Part shown: positions 16,993-25,597 of the stretch, piece after piece
Layout of the letters: each line of letters begins with the position of its first letter
How positions within the stretch are numbered: the first letter of the stretch is position 1
NCBI RefSeq assembly: GCF_020150455.1
Contig: NZ_CP083740.1
Span: 4,464,001-4,528,000 of the forward strand
Reading direction: 5' to 3'
Length of the DNA stretch: 64,000 bases
Source: Bremerella sp. TYQ1
GTDB taxonomy: Bacteria; Planctomycetota; Planctomycetia; Pirellulales; Pirellulaceae
Program-made: the position numbers and the translations under genes
The notes under the pieces: generated by a model
What the model was told of the DNA's origin: nothing
What the model saw: the letters and a program-made list of their open reading frames with translations, nothing else
Database searches by the model: none

Positions 16993-17490
16993 ATGTTAGC
17001 TTGCATGATGATCATGGAAACGCGGACCTACCGCCCTATCTCCTGGGTTGCCACCATTCCGCAGTTCCTAATCTATGCGGGACTATTCGCGTTGGTTTAT
17101 GTTCTTACTCGAAGCATGGATTACGCCGTGTTCCTGGGAATTGGGGCAACATTGTGCTATTCGTTGGGATCGCGTTACGTATTAACGCACCACCACCGAA
17201 AGGGTTTGCGGTTGCTAAGAGAAGGTCGCCCCGACGATGCAATCATATCGTTCGAGCGGCAGCTCGACTTTTTCAAGAGGTACGATTGGATCGACCGCTA
17301 TCGAGCCATTGTAATGATGTCGCCGGCGGCGATGTCGTACACAGAAATGGCTCTCTGCAATATTGCCCATTGCTGTGTGCAATTGGATCAAACCGACCAA
17401 GCGGTGACCTATTATCGACAGGCTATGGAAGCCAATCCAGAGAACATGTTGGCGAAGGCTGCTTTGAAAGAATTGGATGAACGGCCTTGA
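16993..17490 (+). CDS. membrane-anchored TPR protein
   Basis: 165 residues from ATG 16993; internal ATGs at residues 5, 6 and 8 are also possible starts, none with a clear ribosome site. Two membrane helices lie at about 18-40 and 42-60 (IPQFLIYAGLFALVYVL, YAVFLGIGATLCYSLG). The rest contains TPR-like repeats (GRPDDAIISFERQLDFF and EMALCNIAHCCVQL, then TDQAVTYYRQAMEANPENMLAKAALKEL). Likely presents a TPR scaffold in the cytoplasm; partner unknown. A strong bidirectional terminator follows, shared with clpP. Confidence 0.75.
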   Translation: MLACMMIMETRTYRPISWVATIPQFLIYAGLFALVYVLTRSMDYAVFLGIGATLCYSLGSRYVLTHHHRKGLRLLREGRPDDAIISFERQLDFFKRYDWIDRYRAIVMMSPAAMSYTEMALCNIAHCCVQLDQTDQAVTYYRQAMEANPENMLAKAALKELDERP

Positions 17491-17518
17491 GTAGAATTTG
17501 CCGAGCGGTTAGCTACCG

Positions 17519-17552
17519 CAAAAAAAGCCCACGTGAAGTACGTGGGCTTTTT
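17519..17552. terminator. bidirectional rho-independent terminator
   Basis: AGCCCACGT / ACGTGGGCT hairpin with a GAAGT loop, A7 on one side and T5 on the other. It serves both the TPR gene on the plus strand and clpP on the minus strand. Confidence 0.85.
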
Positions 17553-17577
17553 CGTTTTGGTTTTGCTTTGAATGTGC

Positions 17578-18165
17578 CTAGCTAGGCATGTGCTCAACCA
17601 CTTTGTCGATGAGACCGTACTCGGCGGCTTCTTCGGCGCTGAGGAAGCGGTCTCGGTCGGTGTCGGCTTCGATCTGATCGATCGGTTTACCGGTGTGCTT
17701 GAGCAAGATTTCGTTCATGCGTCGCTTGATACGCTTGAACTCGGTAGCGTGAATGAGGATGTCTTCAGCGGTACCTTGCATGCCGGCCAGTGGCTGGTGA
17801 ATCATCACGCGTGCGTTCGGCAAAGCGTAACGTTTGCCTGGGGCACCGGCGGTTAGGAGAACGGCACCCATCGAAGCGGCTTGCCCGATGCAATAGGTCG
17901 CCACGTCGCAAGTCACAAACTGCATGGTGTCGTAGATCGCCATACCGGCACTGACGCTACCACCGGGGCTGTTCACGTACAGGTTGATATCAGCTTTGGG
18001 ATCTTCCGATTGCAAGAACAGCATCTGGGCGACGATCAGGTTGGCCATTTCGTCGTTGACGCCGGTTCCGAGGAAGATGATTCGGTCTTTCAGCAACCGG
18101 CTATAGATATCGAAGACGCGCTCTTCACGTCCACTTTTTTCCACCACGTAAGGAATCAGAGGCAT
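17578..18165 (-). CDS. clpP: ATP-dependent Clp protease proteolytic subunit
   Basis: 195 residues, the normal ClpP length. Catalytic triad is intact: Ser98 in GQAASMGA, His123 in MIHQP, Asp172. The substrate-binding strand [10 protein letters not shown] is present, as is YDTMQF. Serine peptidase that forms barrel-shaped tetradecamers and degrades proteins unfolded by ClpX or ClpA. Second of two clpP genes in tandem downstream of tig on the minus strand; about 130 bases separate it from the upstream paralogue. No clpX gene lies within the window; it may be elsewhere. Confidence 0.97.
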   Translation of the reverse strand: MPLIPYVVEKSGREERVFDIYSRLLKDRIIFLGTGVNDEMANLIVAQMLFLQSEDPKADINLYVNSPGGSVSAGMAIYDTMQFVTCDVATYCIGQAASMGAVLLTAGAPGKRYALPNARVMIHQPLAGMQGTAEDILIHATEFKRIKRRMNEILLKHTGKPIDQIEADTDRDRFLSAEEAAEYGLIDKVVEHMPS

Positions 18166-18294
18166 CGTATTGGCTCCAGTATCTGGATGTGTGTTTGGGT
18201 ATCAGATGGTCGAATGAAAATTTAGGGGCACCGCTTAGAGGACTTCCTGACCGCTTATCCTGAGGGACAAGTCGCCAGATGTCGCCCAGCGTGT

Positions 18295-18924
18295 TTAGTC
18301 CTCTTCACCAGCTTCTGCAGGTGGCTTGGTGAGGATTTCGTCGACAATCCGATATTCCTTCGCCTCGGTGGCGTTCATGTAGAAGTCGCGGTTGACGTCC
18401 TTGGCAATCTTATCGACTGGCTGATCGCAGTGATCGGCGAGAATTCGGTTCAGCTCTTCACGAGTCTTGATGATCTCGTTGGCTTGGATTTCGATGTCGC
18501 TGACCTGACCGCCGACGCCACCATGCGGTTGGTGGATCATCACTTTGGCGTGTGGCAGGATGAAACGCTTACTCGCGGCACCACCAGCCAGCAAAATGGC
18601 ACCACCACTGGCAGCCAAGCCGACGCAGTACGTCGCCACGGGGCACGACAGCATTTGCATCGTGTCGTAGATCGCCATCGTCGCGGTGACGCTACCGCCG
18701 GGGCTGTTGATGTAGAAATGGACTTGCTTGCGGCGATTTTCGCTCTGCAGATAAAGCAACTGCATCACCAACATGTTGGCGTTTCCATCATGGATTTCGC
18801 CCTGCAGGAAAATGATACGGTTTTCCAGCAACAGGTCGTTGAGCGTCATCTGGCGTTGCCGTTGATATTCGGCATAGGCCATCGCCATGGGCCCGACAGG
18901 GTCTTGAGGGAATTGTGAATTCAT
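18295..18924 (-). CDS. clpP: ClpP-family peptidase, second paralogue
   Basis: 209 residues from ATG 18924, chosen over ATG 18942 because GGAAGGA sits 9 bases before it. Serine peptidase triad kept: Ser106, His131 in MIHQPHGG, Asp180. The nucleophile context is GLAASGGA instead of the common GxAASMGA, and the 25-residue N-terminus (PVGPMAMAYAEYQRQRQMT) is longer than in the paralogue. Planctomycetes and other phyla with two ClpPs can build mixed rings, as in actinobacteria and Listeria. Whether these two co-assemble is inference. Located between tig and the other clpP. Confidence 0.95.
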   Translation of the reverse strand: MNSQFPQDPVGPMAMAYAEYQRQRQMTLNDLLLENRIIFLQGEIHDGNANMLVMQLLYLQSENRRKQVHFYINSPGGSVTATMAIYDTMQMLSCPVATYCVGLAASGGAILLAGGAASKRFILPHAKVMIHQPHGGVGGQVSDIEIQANEIIKTREELNRILADHCDQPVDKIAKDVNRDFYMNATEAKEYRIVDEILTKPPAEAGEED

Positions 18925-19305
18925 GGTCGTCGATCCTTCCATTACAACGTGCCGTCAAGGACGCCGCGGCACAGGATTAGTCCACCTGCCTGCCCGGTCG
19001 CTTCCGGCGAAGCAAACTACGAGAAGTACCCTGTTATTGTCTCCAGTTGGCAGGGGAAGACAACCGTAGAAGACACTTAGACCAGGGGGCGGCGAAGTTT
19101 TTGTACCTTCGCTAATCGGTATCCGCCGGAAAATTTTGCCACGGCTAAAGTTTTGCCCGTTGCGTTCCGCTGCGCGACGGCGATTATGGGTCGAGAAGTG
19201 TTAAGAGAGGTAAAGTTTCTCTTTGCTTCGTGCTGGCATCGGAGGGGAAGCGAGTTGGGACGGCGGCGGCGATTGTGCTTCCGTGCTGACACATTCGAGC
19301 CAACG
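18925..19305. other. intergenic region, tig-clpP junction
   Basis: About 380 bases upstream of the first clpP. No gene seen. It begins after the tig terminator, so the clpP genes probably have their own promoter here, though I cannot point to clear -35/-10 boxes. Confidence 0.5.
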
Positions 19306-19342
19306 AAAAAGGCCCCGATGAAATCTCATCGGGGCCTTTTTG
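19306..19342 (-). terminator. terminator of tig
   Basis: AAAAAGGCCCCGATGAGAT then TTCATCGGGGCCTTTTT on the minus strand: a perfect 12-bp stem with T tail, 25 bases after the tig stop. It separates tig from the clpP genes as transcripts. Confidence 0.9.
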
Positions 19343-19366
19343 AATATCAAGATTCGACGGTACGAA

Positions 19367-20830
19367 TTATTCGGCGTCTTTGGTTTCTTCTTCGGCAGGA
19401 GCCGCTTCTTCTCCTTCACCGCAGATCAGCAAGTTGACGGCAGCCGTCTTGCTTTCCTGCAGATCGGCGTCCGCTTCGGTAACTTCCGCTTCGCCTTGGA
19501 TGAGTTCGATCACCTTATTTTCGATGATCTGGTTTCGCAGCACGTCCATCATGCCGCCCTTTTCCAACTGAGCACGGATGCGACGTGGCGATTCGCCTCG
19601 TTGCATAGCGATTTTCATCACTTCCATGTCGTAGTCTTGAGGGCTGTCTTCGACGTTTTCTTCTTCCGCGATGCGTTCCAGGATGAAGTGCTCCTTCAGA
19701 GCCTTACGCGTGGAAGCCATGCTGTTTTGACGCAGCTCGTTGCGGTGAGCCTGAATGTCTTCTTCGCCGAAACCAGCCGAACGGAGTTCCATCACGGCAC
19801 GTTCCAGCTCGCGAGCGGCTTGGCGCTTGAGCAGTTCCGGTGGCAGTTCCCAGTCGGCATCTTTGGTCAGCTCTTCGGTGATTTGCTGACGCAGACGCTG
19901 CTGCTGGTAGTAATTCAGCTGACGTTCCATGTCCTGTTTGACGTAATCTCGCAGGTCGCCTTCGCTTTCGAAGCCGCCGATCTGCTTCAGGAAAGCTTCG
20001 TCCATCTCTGGCAGTTCGGTTCGCTTGACTTCGAGAACTTCGATTTCCATCTCGACTTCTTTGCCACGCATTGCTTCGTTGGCAGCTTCGTCGCTGATGG
20101 TCAGCGTGACGGTCTTCTTGTCGCCAGCTTTCGCTCCGGTCATTTCCTTGCCGAAGTCTTCCCACTTGGCGTCTTGGAAGCTGAGCGTGTCACGCAGGCG
20201 GATCGATTCTTCTTCAGCGTGCTCGATCTTCTTGCCGTCGTGCTTGAACGTCAGATTGCAGACCAGGTAATCATCGGCTTCGGCAGCACCTTCATGCGGA
20301 ACGAGCGAAGCGTAACGACCGAGAACCTGCTTCAGGTGCTTGTCGATGTCTTCCTTCTCGAACCCCTTGGTTGGCTTTTCGAGCTTCAGGCCCTTCCACT
20401 TCGGCAGGTCGAATTCAGGACGAACTTCGATATCGAATTCGAAGGTCAGGTCGCCTTCTTCGGGAAGTTCGATGGCCGAGTAGTTGAAGTCAGGTTCGCT
20501 AATGGCCGAGAACGACTGATCTTCGGTCGCTTGGGTCATGCTGTCCATCAACAGCGTCCCTTTGACTTGATCTTTCACTTCGGAGCGGAAACGCTTTTCG
20601 ACCAGCTTCTTAGGGGCATTGCCCTTGCGGAAACCAGGGACGGCAGCGTTGGGGACCATGTCTTCGATGGCGACGTCGAAATAGCGGTCGATGTCGGCGC
20701 GAGCCACGGTAACGGTAACGTGACGTTGGCACGAGCTAGGAGCGTCGACCTTCACGTCCAAATCCAACTTCTTAGGACCTTCCGCTTCGGCAACGGCACC
20801 TTCAGCGTTTTCGGTTTCAGGCGAACTCAT
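19367..20830 (-). CDS. tig: trigger factor
   Basis: 487 residues. N-terminal ribosome-binding domain has the signature VPGFRKGNAPK (GFRKG at 66-70) used to dock at ribosomal protein L23. Middle residues about 165-250 are the FKBP-like PPIase domain; the C-terminal half is the long helical substrate cradle (EEDIQAHRNELRQNSM). The acidic tail (EGEEAAPAEEE) is longer than in E. coli (432 residues). Ribosome-associated chaperone for nascent chains. Precedes two clpP genes on the same strand, the widespread tig-clpP order. Confidence 0.95.
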   Translation of the reverse strand: MSSPETENAEGAVAEAEGPKKLDLDVKVDAPSSCQRHVTVTVARADIDRYFDVAIEDMVPNAAVPGFRKGNAPKKLVEKRFRSEVKDQVKGTLLMDSMTQATEDQSFSAISEPDFNYSAIELPEEGDLTFEFDIEVRPEFDLPKWKGLKLEKPTKGFEKEDIDKHLKQVLGRYASLVPHEGAAEADDYLVCNLTFKHDGKKIEHAEEESIRLRDTLSFQDAKWEDFGKEMTGAKAGDKKTVTLTISDEAANEAMRGKEVEMEIEVLEVKRTELPEMDEAFLKQIGGFESEGDLRDYVKQDMERQLNYYQQQRLRQQITEELTKDADWELPPELLKRQAARELERAVMELRSAGFGEEDIQAHRNELRQNSMASTRKALKEHFILERIAEEENVEDSPQDYDMEVMKIAMQRGESPRRIRAQLEKGGMMDVLRNQIIENKVIELIQGEAEVTEADADLQESKTAAVNLLICGEGEEAAPAEEETKDAE

Positions 20831-20856
20831 TCAACGATTCCGCAAAGTCTGGGGGT

Positions 20857-20887
20857 GAAAAACAAGAAACCCGGCCTTAGCTCGGGT
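20857..20887 (-). terminator. hairpin with T tail upstream of tig
   Basis: On the minus strand ACCCGAGC-TAAG-GCCGGGT (one bulged A) is followed by TTCTTGTTTTT. It could terminate the upstream tRNA-Gly transcript or attenuate tig, whose start is only 27 bases further on. Confidence 0.4.
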
Positions 20888-21072
20888 CAATTTAGCAATT
20901 GAGGTCAATGCAGAATGGGTGGGCTTTTCCTCACCCACGCCGCGAGACTCGTCATTGCGTCTCGTGTGAAACGTGGCGATGCGGCAAAGCCTTTGCCAAG
21001 AGCCACATCCACCAGATGTTTTATGTGCTACGCGAGTCGATCGTGACTTGTGCGTACAACATAAAAAGGAAG

Positions 21073-21145
21073 AGCGGGTGAACGGATTCGAACCGTCGAC
21101 AACAACGTTGGCAACGTTGTGCTCTACCAACTGAGCTACACCCGC
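21073..21145 (-). tRNA. tRNA-Gly (GCC)
   Basis: 73-base cloverleaf on the minus strand. Acceptor stem GCGGGTG/CACCCGC, D arm GCTC-AGTTGGTA-GAGC, anticodon stem CAACG/CGTTG with loop TTGCCAA (anticodon GCC), T arm with TTCGAAT loop, discriminator T. CCA is not encoded. The sequence matches the common bacterial tRNA-Gly pattern. Confidence 0.96.
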
Positions 21146-21406
21146 ATTTGGAAATCAAATTCCCACTGGGAACGTCATTCCCTCATCTAGGAAAGCACCA
21201 GTTTACTGAAATCTCAGAGCTGGTCTACCCGGGGCAAACGATTTTTTCGCTCGCCAGAAAGGAAAGTATGGAAGATGGGTTGGCGATTGTCAACTTAGTG
21301 AGGAAGGAAAGCCTTCTAAGGCATTGCCATAAAAGGAGTTAAGGATCGGCGTAGAGAGCCATGCCATGCGACTTCGGCGAATTTCGATCCTGCGGTTTCG
21401 AAACGA
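21146..21406. other. intergenic region, tRNA to terminator
   Basis: About 260 bases between the tRNA-Gly 5' end and the terminator of the ExbD-like operon. No gene seen; promoter for the tRNA should be here but no clear boxes were found. Confidence 0.4.
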
Positions 21407-21441
21407 AAGATGGCTATCGCACCGAAGTGCGTAGCCATCTT
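21407..21441 (-). terminator. terminator of the TolQ/ExbD-like operon
   Basis: AAGATGGCTA and TAGCCATCTT, extended by CGCAC/GTGCG with one bulge, form a 15-bp hairpin 33 bases after the last gene of the operon. Confidence 0.75.
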
Positions 21442-21473
21442 GTTTGATTTGCCGGGATAACACCGTTGGCGGA

Positions 21474-22592
21474 TTAGTCCAAGACGTTCGGCTTCGGACC
21501 GGCCGGTTTCGGTGGCGGTTTCGGCGCGTTGGGATCAGGTGGTGGAGGCTCGGGACCGAATTTGACTTTCCCGCCAACCCACGTGGTGTATTGCCAGTTC
21601 TTGTCGACAGGAGTCCAACCGGCCAGGTAGCCCATTTCGTCGGTGACATGACGTGTCTCGACGTACGCTTCGTAGCTGTCAGGAAGCACGATGAACTTGA
21701 AGTAGAACTTCGATGGATCGACGGTGCTCAGGAGGCGTCGAAATCGGGAGCGGGGGCTTTGGATTTCGTTAATCTTGAAACCCTCGTCTTCCTTCGGTGT
21801 AAAGCGAAGTCGTGGATCTCTTCCGGATGCGTACATTTCCATGCGGAACCAGTCGTCCGACATGGGACGTTCGTTGAAGTCTTCCACGAATTTCTCGGCG
21901 TCGATCCCTTGCTTTGGATCTTTGATGTACTTTCGAGCACCTCGCTCGGCCTGATACTCGGCTCGTTTTCGCGCTGCAGAACGCACAGGATCGTCCACAA
22001 TCGGATAGACCTGATTGTTGATGCAGAGGAAGATCGCTTCCTTGATTCCTTCTGGTGCTGGTCGAGGATCAGGCAAGTTCACCACTTTGGCCTCCATTTG
22101 GGCGCGGGGTGGTGTGTCGTCGAGGGTTGCTTCCAGCTTGGCGATCTCTTCGAGGGCACTATTGAGGTCGCTGGAGAGCTTCTCCCGTTTCTCTTTGTTC
22201 TCGTCTGCTTTTTTCGCCATCTCTTGGGCGTCTTTTTGAGCGATGATTGCTTTTTGCAGTTCGCCCTGCTGCGATTTCAAAACGGCTTCCTTGGAAACCG
22301 ATTCTGATTGCAGCCGCTGGATCAGCATTTCCAAGTCTTGTTCGCTTGGATCCAAATCCTTTAAATCTTTCTCGACTTTCAGCTTGTCTTTCTGCGCTTC
22401 TTCGAGGTCTTTGATCAACTGCTCGAGCGCGAGCGGGTCGACGCTCATGCTGTTGGCGATCTGTTTGACCGACTCTTGCATGCCGAGCTGCACCACCACC
22501 AGAACGATGATGAGAATGCCCACGACGTTGAACATGGTGTCCAACAGCGAGTCGAGCCCTTCCTCTTCTTCGGCGCCTCTACGCTTTGCCAT
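21474..22592 (-). CDS. ExbD/TolR-like protein with coiled-coil and C-terminal domain
   Basis: 372 residues. One membrane helix at about 18-38 is preceded by EEGLDSLLDTMFNVVG; the Asp in LLDTMF sits where ExbD/TolR/MotB keep the proton-carrying Asp. Residues 45-165 are a strong coiled coil (many KLxxEK and LQxE heptads). Residues 170-340 are a folded domain of unknown type (IFLCINNQVYPIVDD, RFRRLLSTVDPSKFYFKFIVLPDSYEAYV), and the tail is Pro-rich. Third gene of the minus-strand operon with the TolQ-like channel. Likely the ion-coupling stator partner. Confidence 0.72.
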   Translation of the reverse strand: MAKRRGAEEEEGLDSLLDTMFNVVGILIIVLVVVQLGMQESVKQIANSMSVDPLALEQLIKDLEEAQKDKLKVEKDLKDLDPSEQDLEMLIQRLQSESVSKEAVLKSQQGELQKAIIAQKDAQEMAKKADENKEKREKLSSDLNSALEEIAKLEATLDDTPPRAQMEAKVVNLPDPRPAPEGIKEAIFLCINNQVYPIVDDPVRSAARKRAEYQAERGARKYIKDPKQGIDAEKFVEDFNERPMSDDWFRMEMYASGRDPRLRFTPKEDEGFKINEIQSPRSRFRRLLSTVDPSKFYFKFIVLPDSYEAYVETRHVTDEMGYLAGWTPVDKNWQYTTWVGGKVKFGPEPPPPDPNAPKPPPKPAGPKPNVLD

Positions 22593-22629
22593 AGTTCGTT
22601 CGTCTTATCGTTAAGGTAACCGCCACGGG

Positions 22630-23448
22630 CTACGAATTATTCGCTTGTTTGGTGAAGTAGCTCAAGTCGACACGACCGTCGCCGATGACCGGCAGCTTGC
22701 CGTTTTTCACACCCTTGGCGTTCGCATAGTTGCGAGCCGTGTTGTAGGTGGAAAGACCGTCGTCACGGATCAAAAAGACGAGCGTGCCATCTTTCTGTCC
22801 CTTCACTTTCTCGAGCATCTTGGCGAAATCAGGATTCGTGTTCAGCTCGGCGGTTCGGACTGGAATGGTCTTTCCCGCTTCATGAATCACCACGCGTCCG
22901 TCATCGCATTCAATGAAGGATGGCTTGAAGCCAACGCCGCTACCCCCAGGCAGAATCGAATTTTCCGCTTCTTTGGGAGGCAGTTTTCGTTCGGCGATCA
23001 CCTTCTGTAGCTGAGCGATCTTTTCGCGTCGCCCCTTCAACTCTTCTTCCATCGCCCCGACTTCTTCCGTCAATGCAGCGACGTTGACTTTCGGGCCTTC
23101 GATGGAAATGTTCTGCAGCTTTTCCTGCGTTTCATCCAGCTTGGCAAGCAGTTCGGCGAGACGCTTTTTGGCGTCTTCCAGTTTCTTTTGCTCGCTGGAA
23201 TGCTCGCGTTTGAGCTCTTCTTCTTTTTTCTTCAACTGGTCACGAAGCTTCTCTAGTTCAGCCGTTTCCGATTGGAGTTCCTTTTGTTTCTTCTGGTACT
23301 CCATCGCCGCATCGACGGCATCGTTGTCGAGCGATTGAATGGCGATCGTCGCAATGACCATCGCCAATGTTCCAATCACGCATGCCAGCACGCTTAGAAA
23401 GGGGAAGAGCGAAATGTCGTCCCCTTCAACTTGTCGGCCCTTGCCCAT
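22630..23448 (-). CDS. ExbD-like coiled-coil membrane protein without the canonical Asp
   Basis: 272 residues. N-terminal helix at about 14-37 (SLFPFLSVLACVIGTLAMVI) follows G-D-D-I; there is no Asp inside the helix, unlike standard ExbD. A long coiled coil covers about 45-160. The C-terminal part (GFKPSFIECDDGRVVIHEAG, later GTLVFLIRDDGLSTY) looks like a small alpha/beta domain. The ATG overlaps the stop of the TolQ-like gene by one base (TAATG), so translation is coupled, and 37 bases separate it from the Asp-containing partner. Together they may form a mixed ExbD-type dimer. Confidence 0.72.
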   Translation of the reverse strand: MGKGRQVEGDDISLFPFLSVLACVIGTLAMVIATIAIQSLDNDAVDAAMEYQKKQKELQSETAELEKLRDQLKKKEEELKREHSSEQKKLEDAKKRLAELLAKLDETQEKLQNISIEGPKVNVAALTEEVGAMEEELKGRREKIAQLQKVIAERKLPPKEAENSILPGGSGVGFKPSFIECDDGRVVIHEAGKTIPVRTAELNTNPDFAKMLEKVKGQKDGTLVFLIRDDGLSTYNTARNYANAKGVKNGKLPVIGDGRVDLSYFTKQANNS

Positions 23449-25148
23449 TAGCGTCTCCCGTTACGTCGGGTCTTCGCTTTGCTTCCACCGCCGAAGCCGA
23501 ACCAGCCTCCGCCACCGCTGCCGTTGGCCGTTTCCACTTGTTGCACGACGACCGTCTCGTTGCCCAGTTTGTTGAGCACTTCCGTGAGACCACTGAGGCC
23601 TTGCTCGACGCCGCCGAGGTACTTCTCAAGACGCTCGGAGGTGTCCGTCATCGTTTCGTTCACTTTGATATGCGAATCGACCGAAGCACTCGCCAGTTGG
23701 CCCAAAGTGCTTTGCAGTTGGGCAGCCACTTCCTGCATCTGGTTCAGCTGATCCTGCATCAACGTCTGCTGTTCTTCCTGACGTTTCTGCATGTCGATCG
23801 TTTTGGCGTTGACCACTTCCAACAGCTTGTTGGTGGTCTCTTCCTGGCTGTTGAGGATCTTGCCGTTGATCTCGTCCCAACCTTTAGAGGTTTGTTCAGT
23901 GATCGTCTGGCCGACAAGTTCCAGCTTCTTGACCCAGGCCTCGAGCTCGCCTTGCTGGGCGGCCATCGCTTCTTCGACAGCTCGGCGGAATACCTTGGTG
24001 TCGTAAGGACTTTGCGGCTTGTCTTCGGCCTTTTCGCGACCGTCGTTCAAGCGGCGAATGAGGTTTTCGTTGCAGTATTCGTCGACCCAGTTCAGCACCC
24101 CTTCTTCACTTCGTTGCAGCGAGGAAAGCGGGAACTTGATGATCATGCTCATCACCAGCGCGACCAGGGTCGTGTTAAACGCGGTACCCAGACCAGAGAA
24201 CATCCCTTGCAGTGAAGACGTCAGCTTGTCGAGATCGCCGCCCCCCAGTGCCCCGGAAAGTTCGGTCACCGCAAGACTAATACCAAGCACCGTCCCGATA
24301 AAACCCATGGTCGGGATAGCCCAGATCAACACGCGTAGATAGGCGTAACTGGACGAGACGTTGTTGTAGTCGATCTCGGACTGCGAAGCCATCATCGAGG
24401 CTGTTTCCGAGGCGTTCTGACGCACACGGAAATGCTGCAAACCACGCAGTACACGGTTGATCAGGAAGCTTTCCCCGTCGTGGCCAGGCAGGCCTTGGAT
24501 GTGCTCGACAAATTTGCCCAGCGTGTCGACACGAATCTCTTGCGAGATATCGGTCGGCAGGACGTCCATCAACAAGTAGTCCTTCTGTCGCAAGATCTTG
24601 CGATGCTTCATCCACAGAATCGTAACGGCCCAGAAGAACAGGAACGTACTAAGCGACTGAATGGCAACCGCTTGAATACCGCCGATCCAGAACAGGCCAC
24701 CGATGTAAGTTCCCTTCGAGAAGTACATCAGCCCCATGAAGACAATCATCGACACCAGGCCGATCAAGCCTGACACCAACAAGTTGACGTTACTCGGGTC
24801 GGTAAAGTCCCCTTCGCTGGTCGATGTGCTTGCGGTCGTGGTGGTTGTTTTCTTCTTCGTGGCCGCGGTCGACTTGCGTGCTCCGCCGGTCTTTACGACA
24901 GGACCGCTGGGGGCCGCCGATTCCGAAGAAAGGTTCCCCAGATCCAAGCCACCCCCCGACGAGGACCCACCGCCGCCGAAATCTGGAAGCGAAGGAGAGT
25001 CGAGCGACGGCAGTTCGTCTGGCTCTTCCTGGACATGGGGGATATGGACACTCTTTTTGCAGTAAGGGCAATTTCGCTTTTGTCCGGCGAGCTCTTGACG
25101 GACTTTGAGCTTCTGACCGCACTCGGGACAATTGAACTGGAAATACAT
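23448..25148 (-). CDS. MotA/TolQ/ExbB proton-channel family protein with N-terminal zinc ribbon
   Basis: 566 residues. Residues 1-32 are a zinc ribbon (Cys7, Cys10, Cys27, Cys30: C-P-E-C and C-P-Y-C) with basic surface. Then a Ser/Gly/Thr-rich linker, then membrane helices near 153-172, 180-205 and, after a cytoplasmic loop, near 305-330 and 345-375 (VLIWAIPTMGFIGTVLGISL, TAFNTTLVALVMSMII), the TolQ/ExbB core. The C-terminal 170 residues are a coiled coil ending in Gly-rich and Arg-rich tail. First gene of the operon. It should form the pentameric ion channel that drives the ExbD-like partners. Confidence 0.85.
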   Translation of the reverse strand: MYFQFNCPECGQKLKVRQELAGQKRNCPYCKKSVHIPHVQEEPDELPSLDSPSLPDFGGGGSSSGGGLDLGNLSSESAAPSGPVVKTGGARKSTAATKKKTTTTTASTSTSEGDFTDPSNVNLLVSGLIGLVSMIVFMGLMYFSKGTYIGGLFWIGGIQAVAIQSLSTFLFFWAVTILWMKHRKILRQKDYLLMDVLPTDISQEIRVDTLGKFVEHIQGLPGHDGESFLINRVLRGLQHFRVRQNASETASMMASQSEIDYNNVSSSYAYLRVLIWAIPTMGFIGTVLGISLAVTELSGALGGGDLDKLTSSLQGMFSGLGTAFNTTLVALVMSMIIKFPLSSLQRSEEGVLNWVDEYCNENLIRRLNDGREKAEDKPQSPYDTKVFRRAVEEAMAAQQGELEAWVKKLELVGQTITEQTSKGWDEINGKILNSQEETTNKLLEVVNAKTIDMQKRQEEQQTLMQDQLNQMQEVAAQLQSTLGQLASASVDSHIKVNETMTDTSERLEKYLGGVEQGLSGLTEVLNKLGNETVVVQQVETANGSGGGGWFGFGGGSKAKTRRNGRR

Positions 25149-25597
25149 CTGGACCTCGAAAGGAAACGAAGCGCGACAACCGGTCGCAGGTGAGATTAGG
25201 GGGCGGAAAAAGCCAGGACGAAGCTGAGAGAACCTCAGTGTTTCATTCTGTGTGCGGGTAGGAGGTGAATCTGGGGTGAGACTATCTCACGCACTGCTGG
25301 CCTTTAGTCGTGTTCTTATTCTGATAAACAAATTATTCCCGATTAGACCGGTTTGGGAAAAAATTTGGTCAAAACTTGAGATACGTATCGGCCCAGATCG
25401 ATTGTTCCGGGTGTAACGGGGCAAAGATTTCCGCACGAGCAGCGAATCACTTACGTGTGAATAGGGAAATGTTCCCAGAATGGGTATTTATTTTCGATTT
25501 CACGTAAAATCACGAAGTCCGGCTGACCACTCGGATCGTCTTCCTGGGTGACGATCCGTTTCCAGGTCGATTCCTCAATTCAAGAGTGGAGCCTCTC
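25149..25597. other. intergenic region with two hairpins
   Basis: About 450 bases between divergent genes. Two hairpins: GTGAGA-CTA-TCTCAC at 25276-25290, and CGGATCGTC / GACGATCCG (25532-25558) followed by TTT, 40 bases before the lipoprotein gene. The region is less G+C-rich than its neighbours (about 25310-25390). Confidence 0.5.
25276..25416 (+). CDS. candidate 46-residue small ORF
   Basis: GTG at 25276 has a perfect GGAGGT nine bases upstream (25261-25266); the frame runs 46 codons to TAA 25414. The predicted peptide begins VRLSHALLAFSRVLILINKL, a hydrophobic, amphipathic helix candidate, then Trp/Lys/Arg residues. The start overlaps the 25276 hairpin. Too short to judge by codon use; it could easily be chance. 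Confidence 0.2.
   Translation: MRLSHALLAFSRVLILINKLFPIRPVWEKIWSKLEIRIGPDRLFRV

Noticed and set aside
19340..20902. 520-residue open frame on the plus strand opposite tig
   Set aside because: Lies wholly antisense to a clear trigger factor gene; composition (Phe/His/Val/Gln) is the mirror of tig's acidic, Lys/Glu-rich codons.
21474..25148. Zorya-like anti-phage system
   Set aside because: ZorA-like channel and coiled coil are present, but the ExbD-like partners lack an OmpA-like domain and there is no ZorC/D/E (helicase or nuclease) gene next to the operon; it looks like a housekeeping envelope motor.
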